In this document: piece by piece, positions 35,381-46,933 of the stretch
Layout: each line of letters starts with the position of its first letter
Position numbering within the stretch: the stretch's first letter is position 1
Source: Pleodorina starrii
Lineage: Eukaryota > Chlorophyta > Chlorophyceae > Chlamydomonadales > Volvocaceae
Assembly (NCBI GenBank): GCA_030267565.1
Contig: BRXU01000009.1
Span: 1,324,001 to 1,388,000, forward strand
Direction of reading: 5' to 3'
Length of the DNA: 64,000 bases
Made by a program: the position numbers and the translations under genes
The notes under the pieces: generated by a model
What the model was told of the DNA's origin: nothing
The model's input: the letters and a program-made list of their open reading frames with translations, nothing else
The model's database searches: none

Positions 35381-36989
35381 AGCACAGCACGTGGCGGACG
35401 GGCAATGCGGAGGCACGTAAGGTGAAAAGGAGGAGGCGCGAGGTGGTTTCTGAAGGAAGAAGAAGAAGCGTGGAAGATTTGAAGCACGTGAAACGTGGGA
35501 GGTGGGGCCTGGCGAGGGAAAGCGCAAATGCACAACTGGGACGGCAAGGAGGGAGAGACCGCGCGGCGGACGGGCGGTGGAGGGGAGCGGCACAGTCGGC
35601 AGTCCAAAGGCCACTACGCAGGGACGTTCGGACTGGGGAGGGGTGCGGGCCGGGAAGGGCAGGGCAGCAACGCTGCGCAGGGGCTGGGGGCAGCCATGCG
35701 GAAGCGGAACGCGGCGAGGACGAGGCCGAAGAATGTGGACGGGAAGCATCGTGTGCTTTGGCAAGGCGGGTAATGGTGGTTGACCTATAGCGAAGGACGG
35801 GAGACAAAACTGTGTTGCTGGAACCACACGGTGGAACCGCGAGTAGGGTGGAAACACGGGGACGGAGAGCGGAAAAAAAGGGTCGGCATGGCATGGACCA
35901 GAGCGCCCTTCTAACACCGCCCAGCTTGTACCGCTGCTCTACGCCGCAGTAGTCCGCAACTGCACAGTACTCAGCACGAGCGTGTGTGCGTCCTGCACGC
36001 ACGTGGGCAACGGCGCAGACGATGTGGAGAGAAAGCGCGTCGAGCTGACCCTACCACAACAGACTCCGGAGACACGCTCAAGGCCTCAGCTTTGTTTTCC
36101 AGTTATTAGTCATGCCCTTAACAGTAACGAATACAAACAGAGATGTTTCGTGGCACATGCGCATTTCAACCGATTAAAACAATTCTTCGACGTGCCGTAC
36201 TGTAACCCAAAACTGTCCCCTAGCCAGCGCTCATCCCACTGTAGCCCTTTGTGGCAATGGCCAACTGCGCTCGTCCAATTGCGCTTCTCAAACAAAATTA
36301 CTCTTGCGTCTCGTTCCCACCAGCTTCACTATGGGTGGAGAATACAATCCTTCAGCGCCGAAGGACCTGGCACGCAAGTGTATGCTTGGCTTGTTTTGGC
36401 TCGTCCTGCCGCGCCAGGCGGTAAATGTATGAAGCCTGCCGCCCGCGCCAGTCTGGGCCTTCTGAATTCTTCCCGAAACCCGGGTCCTGCCTTTATTTCG
36501 GAACGTTGCACCCTTCCTCAGATTCATCAAGGGCATGCACACGCCGTATTTCCGTGCATGCCCCTGCATACCCTGCCGCACCCTCGCCCCGCACGACACC
36601 TCTCCGCATTCTCCGTTCAAAGTGTGACCGTTTTGTCAACCGCTTGCTCCGTTGCTCGGCCGTAACCGATGCAGCCTTCCAAGCCTTGCTCACCGGCTAA
36701 AGGTTGGCGAATGCGTTTGTCCCGCTTGCCAACTAACTTTGATTTCTGCATCGGCTCTGTAGCTTCAAAAGTAGCACCTACAGTCGATCAAACCGATGTA
36801 AACCGATGGGGCGGTTGCACGTGGATGGCCTCGCGAACAAATGAGCGAGCAGTGGGGCTCTGAGTCTCCGGCCCCCCCCCGGGGAGAAGCTACCGGTACA
36901 GATGATCAGGGGCGATCGGGCTGTGGCGGTGCGCTTCTGGGCGGTAAAAAAAGAAGATACCGCAACGAGGGGACGAAGGCGGCGTTGGA

Positions 36990-37012
36990 GGGTTAGGGTT
37001 TTAGGGTTTTAG
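36990..37012 (+). repeat. Interstitial telomere-like tract
   Basis: GGGTTAGGG followed by TTTTAGGG and TTTTAG forms about three units of the TTTTAGGG type. Confidence 0.7.
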
Positions 37013-38847
37013 ATGCTGGAGGGAGACACGGTGACGCAGGGCTGCAGCACCCAGAGGCGGGGGTAGGAGGGAGAAATGAGATGGACCCTGGAGGCTGTCA
37101 CCCAGCTCCTCTGTAATTAATTAATTGATGCTGGAGGCCGTCGCTGCAGTCGTGAAGCCCGCGATCCGTCCTGGGCGGGTTGCGGCTTGCGGGCTAACGG
37201 CAAGGCGAAGGCTCTGCGCTTGGCCTTCGGAGCGGATGCGCCCTTCCTACCAGCCGAGATGCCGGCGAGGAGCGGTGGGTGGCGGGCGGTCCGTTGGGAG
37301 TTGATGCTGAGGTGAGGTGGCGTGGATGGGTGACTGGGTTGGGCTTTGACAGGGTACATTTGGTTTGTAGCGCGGAGCGATGAGAGCCGCTTATTATGGC
37401 GAAGGTGGGCGAGGGAGGCTCCAGGTCTCCCCAGGGGGCCTCGAGGAGGTCAGCCTGAGGTGGGTCGTCGTCCCCGTCTGGACTTTTGGTTTAGATCTGC
37501 GACTGAATTTTCGCTTCTACGTTGCCTTCTTATGGTCTTTCTGCTGGTTTCAGCTGTTGCCGGGAGGGGCTTGCTGCCCGTGCTTTCTGTCACGGCCGCT
37601 GAAGCCAAACGCCAGCAAGCGCTGTCAGTAGTCGGCGCTGTCCGTAGTTCAGCTGTAGCATGAATGGGAGGACCTTGTATAAGTGTCAGCCCGGTGTCAG
37701 CACTGCCTTGTTTTTTTTGCGTATTGAAGGAGCCCACGTAAGGTAATGCCATGTATCAGACTGTGTCGGACCGTTGGCCACCACGGCCGCGCCATCAGAC
37801 TAGAACGCACTAGAGCTGCTGGGGTGACGCACTAGCGCGTTTAAAAGGTCTGCTTTGACGCTGTCTACGGTGGCAGTCTTCCAGGAAAAAATCGGAAAAG
37901 CCGCCGGGTGGTTGGTGATTCGGCGGTTAGGAAAGCAAAACTGAGGTCAAGGAGTAATAATGTTATAATCGTGTGTTCGTGTCTCAGAAAATTCCCAATG
38001 ATGTCTATATCGCGTCCATCTAGTGGCTATGTTGGCGCTTCATGAGCTTCATGTGTCGCGGCTTCAGAACTGGTAGTGATCTACAGGGTAGGCCTGGGTA
38101 GGCATACGACGTTACGGGCATAAACGCCCTTAAACGCCCAACCCTCATCTGCGTCATTCCTCCATTAGCAGCTGGAGTTGCGGGATCAGTGCATAGGGTA
38201 TTCTACGAACGTCTCGCACCAACCGCCTTCACGGTCGACCTACGTAGGTTACGTGGTGACCGCATGGCCGTTCACGTGCACAGGGCCATTCTACTTTTGA
38301 AACTTTGCGGTCAGCCAGCACGGCCAAGGCGTGCAGCAGGCAGCTAAGTATTACTAAAAACTGTTGTAATCAAAGCGGGTTACGTTCAATTCACGAGGGG
38401 GTGCATTAACCGGCCACAAGCCCTTACTTGCGGTAACAGTTCTTGTCCTTTCAGAAAGCTCCTTGGAAGGGGGCACCAAATGTCCTATCCACCACGTTGC
38501 GGCTGGTTAAACTTTGTTTTGACGGGATGTACTAATGGCACAATGTCACGGAAGTACGTACGCCACTTGCTCGGCCCAAAAAAGCTGTAATGTAAGCAAC
38601 TCTTCGCGCACCTGCTCGGATTACGCATGTATGCGAATATAAGCTCTCCGTTTGATATTAGGAATACACGTAGTAGTTTTGAAACTTCGCGAAGAACATG
38701 CCTTATCCCGTCGACCTCCTGCCAAATTGGCCTTCCTCTTCCATGGATGAAAGGTAGACATTAAGATGAGCACATTCCAACAATAGTTAAGGAAGTTGGC
38801 CGGCGACAGTGTCGGTACCAGTGAACGAATTATTTCCAGCCTCTGTG

Positions 38848-39751
38848 ATGGGGATCTTCCAGTGCTGCTTCTCTAGCGATGCAGAACGGCACGCTGAGCC
38901 TCATCGAGGCCGTGCAGCAAGCCCGTCGTCCGCCGTGGAGAGAGTAGTCGGCACGCCATTTGAGGCAGATACTACAGTTTCCGCAACAAATGATTCGAAA
39001 GCCGCTGCCTTCAAGCTGCGGCAGCTTTCGACCGAAAAGGTATCAACTTGGCCCGGCAACCTGTGCGAACTGTCCCGAACACACTTCATGATTCACCGGT
39101 GTGCCCGATTTGGCATGCGCAGGAATGGCAGGACTCGACGTTTAGCACTATCAAGGATACCGGCAGTGGTCTGGAGTGTGCACTCGTGCTGCAAGCTAAA
39201 CTTTGTTCGGCCGGACGTGTACACCCGTTTCCCGAGGCTAGGGTGGCGTTTCTCGTAGATATTGTGCAGAAACATCTGGAAGCTTCCGCTGTGAGGTGAG
39301 AGTACTCGTCAGCAGCCGGCTTCCACGGGGTTTATGGGCGGTTTGGTGCCCGCATCGCCGGTCAATTCGCCGCAGCCACCCGCAGAGTGCCTTTTGCTTG
39401 GATCGAGGCATGATTTACGCCGTGAAGGGCCTGCGTCGGTGGGCCGGGGTCCTCAGCATAACATTTGCAGGAGGTGTCCCTCTCTGGGCTGCACCGTTGC
39501 CCCGTCCCTCCCTCCCTCAGCCCCCGGCCAGACGCACCCCACAAAGCCGCCCGCCTCCCTCACCCACACACCACTTCCAGCTGCTCCACACCGCCCCAGC
39601 CGCCTCGTTTCTCATCCGCCCTTCCGCTCTGCCTCCACCGCCACCTGTGCGCCTCTGCGCCCGCGCTGTACGCGCTGTCCCTCCTCCATCCCTCTCCCCT
39701 CTCTCCGCCCGCTTTCCCATCTCCCCTCTCTCCTTTCCCTGCCTGTCCTCC

Positions 39752-39803
<52 letters not shown>

Positions 39804-42800
39804 AACTCTCCCTCCCTCCCTCCCTCCCGCCTCGCCTCAGGCTGTACGTGGTTGCCTCCGATCGCAGCGCCGACGGCGCAGTCGGCGGCAGTGAGGGCGA
39901 GCTGGTGCAGCTGGCTCAGGCCTTTGCACATCGCGGCGGCGGAGGCGCCGGTGGTGGCGGCGGCGGCGGAGGGAGCGGCTCCGTTGCCTCTGTCGGGGAC
40001 CGCAGGGCCCAGGGTCAGGTTCAGGGTCAGGAGCCCAGCACCCCCACCGCTGGCTGGGGGTCCGATACCCCCCACCAGCAGGGCGCCAGGCACGAACCCG
40101 CGGGCTCCTCCTCCGTACTGCTGCGCCAGGCGCTGGTCAGCAAGGTGGGTTGGTGCGGTTGGTCGGTTGGTTGGTTGGTTGGCTGGTTGGTTGGTTGGTC
40201 GCGCTGCGCAGCGCGGCCCTGCGCTACACGGCGTAGTGTGAGTCCAGGTGGAGTGTGCTCGCGTAGCGTAGCGTAGCGTAGCGTAGCGCTGCCGCAGCGG
40301 AGGCGGAGGCGGTGCGTGTCTGCTTGGCGGAGACCGCCGCCGTTGACCGGGTGTGGTTGGCTTCTGCTCCTTGCAACACGAGTACGGCATCGTACTGTCT
40401 CTTACTGACTCGCCCGCTGCCCGCCGGCCCTCACCGCCGGGCTCCGCCGCTCGTAGGTCCCCGTGGTGCTCAAGTGCGGGCCCCGGCCCCCCGAGCTGCC
40501 GCTGTCGGCAGCGGCGGTGTACAGCACCGGCACCAGCACCGCGCCAGCGGCGCACCACCAGCATCAGCCCCCGTCACGCTCCCTCGGCGCCGCCGCCGCC
40601 TACCCCGGCAGCGGCGGCGCGAAGCCGGCGTCCCCCAGCGTCGCCGCCGCCCTCGCATCGGCTGCCATCGCGGCGGCGTCGGGCAGCAGCGGGTACTCGT
40701 CCTGCGCCGGTGCCGTACACGCGCACGGGGAGCTTGACGCTGCCGCCGCCGCCAGCCGCTGCGGCTGCCCCGACCCCGATCCCGACACGAACCTGACGCT
40801 AGATCTGACGGAGGCCGACGCGGTGCCGGGCAGTGCCACTCTCTTTGCCGCCGTGCCGCTGGTGTACGGCATGGTGACGCTGGGCGTCCTGTGGGTTGCC
40901 GTACCCGCCCCCGCCGACGAGGACGCGCCGGCGGGCGACCTGCGGCAGACCTGCGACGGCGCCGCCGCCGCCGCCACCACCGCAGCAGGTACCGTCAGTG
41001 AGCCGGCGCCAGGCTCACCGCCGCAGCCGTCGTCCCACCACGCCGCCGCAGCTTGCTCCGGCCGCGGCGGCGAGATGTTGCGTGCGGCGACCCGTGGGTT
41101 GCTGACGCCGTCCGCCGCCTCGTCAGGCGCCGCCGCGGCGGCTGCGGCGCTGCTCTCGAATCCGTCCTCCCTGGAGCTCCTCGCCATGTCGGTGGCGATG
41201 CACCTGGCGGCGGGCTGCTCCGACGCCACCTACCTCCGCCGGCTCGGCGAGGCGCTGCGCAGCCTGGCGGAGAGCGCCTCGCTGGCGGAGCTGGTTCTGG
41301 AGCTGAGTACGGCACTCGTACGACACGTACGACAGCGGTTTTTTGTCGACGCGACGGCGCACGCGGCGCTGGTGCCGGCGCCCGACTCGCGCGTGGCGTT
41401 CATGCTGCGGCCGGAGCGGGTGGAGGGGGTCGGCAGTGCGCGCGGCGCTCGGCAGCTGCAGCAGCAGCTGACTCAGTCGCGGCTGCGGATGGCTTCCGTC
41501 ACGTCGGTTCGCAGCTCCAACAATGTGCTCAGCAACCTGGCGGGGACCGCCGAGGTGAACAGGTCGAGGTAGGTGTCTGGCGGTTGGGATGGTGGTGGTG
41601 ATGGCGGTTGGGGTGGTGATGGTGGCGGTTGGGGGGATGAGGTGGTGGTGTTGGGTTTTACATTTCGTAAGTGGTTCTCCGAATGGCCCTCTGAACACGT
41701 GAGACCCGAAATCCCACCGGGGCTGAAATCGCGCCTGGGCTCATTCCCGCCCCAGCCCGCGGTTTGCCGTGTTCCCTCCCAGAACCCAGCCCTGCCAGCC
41801 TCCTGCCCCTTCATTTGCGGCCAGGATTCCGGCTGAGCCCTTCTCCATCGCCCCCTCGTTTTCTCACCCCCGTAGCCGATCGTACTGTGCCCTGCCGTGC
41901 CGTGCCGTGCCATTCCGCCGTACTGTGCCGTACTGCGTCCAGGAGCATCACGCTGGCGGCCCAGGCGGCGGCGGTCGCCAACGGCAGCAGCAGCAGGCGC
42001 GGCAACCTCGCCTCCTGCGCCACCCCCACCCCCACCGTCCCCAACGTCCGCCTTCCCGACCTCCAGCGCGCCTGCGCCACCGTGACCGCCGGCGACGTCC
42101 ACGCCGCCCCCGCGCGCGCCTGCTCCCTCTCCGCGCTGAGAGCGTCCGTCCCACGGGACGTTTTTATGCTAGAGTCCAGTGTCGTACGATCCGACGGCTC
42201 CTTTGGCCTCCTCTCCAGCTTCCCCGTCGCGGGCGGCGGCGGCGGAGCCGGCGCCGGCGGCAGCGGCTTCCCGCCGCCGTCGCTCAGCGCTCGCGCGTTC
42301 CGGCTGTCAAACACCCTGCTCCAGGCCATGCTACAGGCCGCGCAGCAGCAGCAACAGCAGCAGCAGCGCGGCGGCGGCGGCGGCGGGCCTGGCTTGGGCG
42401 GCGGCAGCGGCGGTCTGAGTCAGGCGGGTCGCGCCTTGGTGACCGCCCCGCCTGTTGCGGCGGCGGCGGCGGACAGGCTCAAGGCCGTACCGCAGTTCTT
42501 CGACGGTAGCAGCGGCGGCAGCGGCGCGCCGGCCGGCGCCGCCGCTGGCGGCGGCGTGCTCGTCGGCTTCTGCGTTCGCGACTGCGCTCGTCACGTGCAA
42601 GACGAGCGCCAGCCGTCGCGGGATGTGTGCATGCTAATGATGGCCGGCGGCGCCGCCGGCGACGGCGGCCGCGGCGGCGAGCGCGGCGGCGGCGGCGGCG
42701 CGTCGTTGGTTTCGGAGCCGGCGGCGGCGGTGACAGGCGGCGGCGGCGGTGGCGGCAGCGGCGGCGGCGCGCAGTCGCTGGTGCTTCTAGGGATGGAGAC

Positions 42801-45800
42801 CGGCGACGGTGCCGTACTTGCCGTATACTTGGCTTTTCCGACGCCGGCTCCGATGCAGCTGTTGGAGGCGGTTCGGGAGGGCTGCAGTGTGCTGCTGAGG
42901 GAGGTGAGCGGGGGGTGGGTTGCGGGTTGTTGTGGGTTGGATAGTGAAGATGATGGGAATTGAGTGGGGGGCTGGGGGATCGGGGTTGGGATGGAGAGCG
43001 AGCGGGCGGAGCGGAGCAAGGCAGTACCAGTATTCGTTCTCTCGTATGTCGACAGCCGGTCAGCTCGTCGGTTTTCGCCCTGTCTCTTTCAACCCCGGTA
43101 TCCCACACCCCACATCACCCGGTGCCTACGCTCCACCGCTGCGGTGCCATGTTGACCACCCCCATCCCATGTTCCCCTCCCACCCCACACCCCACCACCC
43201 TACACCGCCCCCACACCCCCCGCAGCACCTGGCCTCCCTGGTCCGCCACCGCCTCCGCTGCGCGGACCTAGCCGCCGAGTGGGAGACCCTCCGCGCCGGA
43301 GTGCCCGGCTCCTACCTCTCCATCTCCCGATGCTCCGTCGTAACGCCCGAGCCAGCCGCCGCCGCAGTCGCCGCCGCCGCCGCCTCCATCTCCGCCGCCA
43401 ACGGCTCGCTGCAGTACATCCAGTCGCCGCTGTCGCAGCCCAACGCCCGACGCGCGGCGCCGCTGCTGATGATGAGCGCCGGCAGCAACGTCGTCACCGG
43501 CGCCGCGGCGGCGGCGGCGGTGGCGGGGTCGGCGACCCACGGGTCGGAGGAGCCGCGCTTCTTGGCTGGCGCGTTGTCGTCGTGTCGCGGCCTGGCCTCG
43601 ACCTGCGGCCGCGCGGCGCTGGGATCGGTGCCCGGGTGCCCAGTGGTGGTGGCGAGCAGTGAGGCGAGCTTGGCGAGTCTGGCGCCGGGCATGGCGGGCG
43701 CGGCGCCGGGGCAGGGGCAGGGCTCCAGCGCGACCGGGTATGCGAGCGCGACCGGGTACGCGAGTGCGACGGGGCTGGTGAGCGGAGGTGGACTGCTGGG
43801 TCGCGGGCGCAAGACGTCGCTGACGCACGGCGGAATGGACGACGGTGCGTTTTTTGGGGGGGGGGAGAGGGCAGGGCAGGGGCTGCTTCGGGGGCGGGGC
43901 GGGGCGGGCCAAGGGAGGGAAGGAGGGAGGGAGGGCGTTTAGAGTGCGATGTGTCGTTGGTGGGTGCTGGGGTCGCAGCAACAAGGGCGGTGGGAGGGGA
44001 GGCGAGGGAGTGCAAGTAGGTCGGCTCGAGTCGTCGCGCACGGATTTGGATGGGGAGGGGTGGGCCAGTCGGAGGGGCTCGCGTGTGGCTGGCATGCTAG
44101 CAGGCAGGCAGTCAGTCAACTTGGGTTCGATGCCGACCGAGTGTCACCAGTACCTTTCCTGCACCTTTGCAATAAAGGTAGTACGCCAACTCCTGACAGC
44201 TTGCGCCAAGCTTTTGTACAGCTTCTCTGGAGGATTCTGTTTCACCTGCCTACGCCCTCCCGTCCTGGCTCTTTTTGCGAGTAGCAAGGGCTGACGAGGT
44301 CCGCCGCCCGGCCCCCCTTTCCTCCCCCGGCCCCCGCCCTTGCCGTACATCGAACCTCCGTACGTGCGCAGCCGGGCTGACGCTGGGCGGCCCCTCCTGG
44401 CTCCAGCGCGCCCGCCGCAGCGCCTCTGCCGTACCCATGGTGCTGACGTCGGCACGATCCGCCTCCGCGCGCGGCACCTTTCTCAGACAGACCAGCGCCA
44501 AGACCACCGCCGGCGGCGCCGGCGGCGGCGCCGCCACCGCCATCGGCGACTCGACGGCGGCAGCGGCGGCGGCGCTGCGCAGCCCGCTCAGCAGCGACTG
44601 CCTCGCTGGTCAGCTGGTTGATGGCGCGGTGAGTCCCGTGGGTCCGTTGACGGCGGAGGCGGAAGACGAGGACCACGTGCCTTGGCACGACTCGACGGCG
44701 GCGGCGGCGGCAATGGCGGGCGGTGCCGCCGCCGGCGGAGGCGGCGGAGGCGGAGGCCTGACGGCCGCCGGCATGCTGACGGTGCACGATTTGGACGAGA
44801 CGTACGAGAGCTGGGGCATGCGGGCACACATGGGCGCGTTGGTGGATTCGATTCTGAGTACGACACTGCGCAGCAGCGGGACAAACCTGCGAGGGGATGA
44901 CGGCGGCGCCGGGTGGGTGGGGGTGGGTGAGGGCGAGGGGTGGGTGAGGGCGAGGGGTGGGTGAGGGCGCCGTATCTAGTGGAGTGGATTGCAGTGGCAG
45001 TGGCAGTGGCAGTGCGGGTGGAGTGGCAGTGCAGTAAAGGGCAGTGCAGTGCAGTGGCAGTGGCAGTGAAATGGATGTGATGGGCGGCTGGGGGTGAGAT
45101 AGCCTCTTACCTCTTATCCGTTCGCATCCGGACAGGACAGGACAGGACAGGACAAGACATGCTGAATGTCACCGCAAGCGGTGCCGGCCCTCATCCGAGT
45201 TGATTACAGCCGCCGCAACCGAATAACCAACCCACTGCTGCATGACCACCACGTGCCCACCGCCACGTGACCACCACACATCCCGCCACCACCGCAACCG
45301 CAGCCTTGTTCGTCCCCTGCACCCGCCCGCTCTTCCACCCGCCCTTCCGCCCTTCCTTCATTACTTCCTTTCTTCCTGCCTGCCTTGCTTGACTCTGTGT
45401 GTGTGTGTGTCAGTGCTGAGATGGCGGCTGCCCGGGTGACGGAGGGGCTGGAGGAGCTGCAGCTGAGTGCCGTACTCGGCCAGGGCGCCAGCGGTGTCGT
45501 ACTCAAGGGCACGCTGGGGTGCACCCCTGTGGCGGTCAAGATCATGGAGATGCCAGATGCGGTGAGCGGGGGGGGGACTGGAGGGGGAGGGAGAGGACGG
45601 GGAGGGAGACTGGGGCCCGTGGGGACTGGGGCAGGGGAGGTCCACCCTCGTGGCGCCGGAGAGACCCAGCGACTCGAATGCTGAACGAAGAAATGGGGTG
45701 AACGGATTACGTAACAACCGAAGGGATGGACCCACCATCACCATCACCCCTCATCCGTTCAGGACGCCTCGGTGGGCCCGTTGGGCGCCTCGCCCGCCGG

Positions 45801-46902
45801 CGACGGCGGAGGCGGCGGAGGCCAGGCGCTGCTGCAGAGCAGCGACGACGACTGCGGCGACGTCGGCATCGCCGCCGGGGATTGCACCGCCGGCGGAGGT
45901 GGCGGCGGCGGCGGCGCTGGCTCTCAGCAGCAGCCTCAGCCGCCTCCAGTCCCCGGTGGTCTAGTGGCTGAGCCCCGGGAGGTTCGGGCTCGGCGGGCTC
46001 TGCTGCGCAACGCGATGGAGGTGGCGCTCATGCGCAGTATCAGCCACGTCAACATTGTGCAGGTAAAGATGTGACCCGTGGGTCGGTGCGGAAGTGACCC
46101 GTGGGTCGCTGCGGGGGTGGATTGCAGGGGTAGGCGGGCGGGTGGGTGGATGGGTGGGTACTGCTGCGGCTTCCAGTTGAGTTCCCGGAAGGGCGGGAGC
46201 GCCATCGTCCCCATCCACAGCCACATGAAGGCCGGGTCGGAGCGCCCCCACCCCCGCCGCCCCCACCCCCGCCGTCGGCTCCGAGACCACTCCACACACG
46301 GTTCGTAACATGCCTCAAGATAGCCTCGTCATGCTCTGATAGGCCCCCGGATACGGATACGGAGCGGAATGGAATGGGAATGCGCCACCGCCGCCGTCGG
46401 TCGTCTGCCGCCGCCGTTGCGGCGGGCCCACCCCACCCCAACCCCCACCCACCCCCTCACCCCCTCACCCCCGCAGGCCTTTGGTGTGTACGACAATGTG
46501 ATCATGGAGCGCCACGAGGGCCGTCAGGGCATCATCAGCCTCCGCCGCATCAACCAGAAGGACGCGCACGAACAGAAGGTGCCGGACGCCATGACGCCCG
46601 GCGCGCTGCGCAGCTCGCCCATCTGTACGGCCATCGTCATGGAGTTGTGCGACCGCGGCTCGCTGGCGGATGTGCTCCACAACCGCAGCTTCCCGCCGCT
46701 GCCGCTGCCGCCGCCGCACCCCTCGGCGTCGCCGGCGGCAACCGCGGGCGCGGCCATGCAGTACGCGCGGTATTGGAAGGTGCGGGGCCCTGCACCCCGG
46801 GGGGAGGGAGGGAGGGAGGGGGAGGGGCGGGACAGCGGTGGGTATATGTATATATGTATATATATGATATATTATATATTATACTATAATCAAGACCACC
46901 GC

Positions 46903-46933
<31 letters not shown>

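Larger units (their letters stand above)
33514..38847. other. 5.3-kb interval without a confident gene
   Basis: This contains two short perfect hairpins (33829-33868 and 35338-35380), two telomere-like tracts (33586-33597 and 36990-37012) and an ACCCA-rich tract near 34310-34450. A minus-strand stretch at about 34115-34220 has algal codon bias (see the separate entry). Open frames at 35422-35790 (plus), 35982-36665 (plus) and 37117-37359 (minus) show no motif. From about 37700 to 38800 I see nothing recognisable. Confidence 0.5.

Noticed and set aside
35982..36665. 227-codon plus-strand frame
   Set aside because: Composition is like random sequence, with no codon bias, motif or splice context.
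44100..44160. GGTTCGATGCC, resembling a tRNA B box
   Set aside because: The bases around it do not form T-arm or acceptor stems; it lies in a kinase intron.
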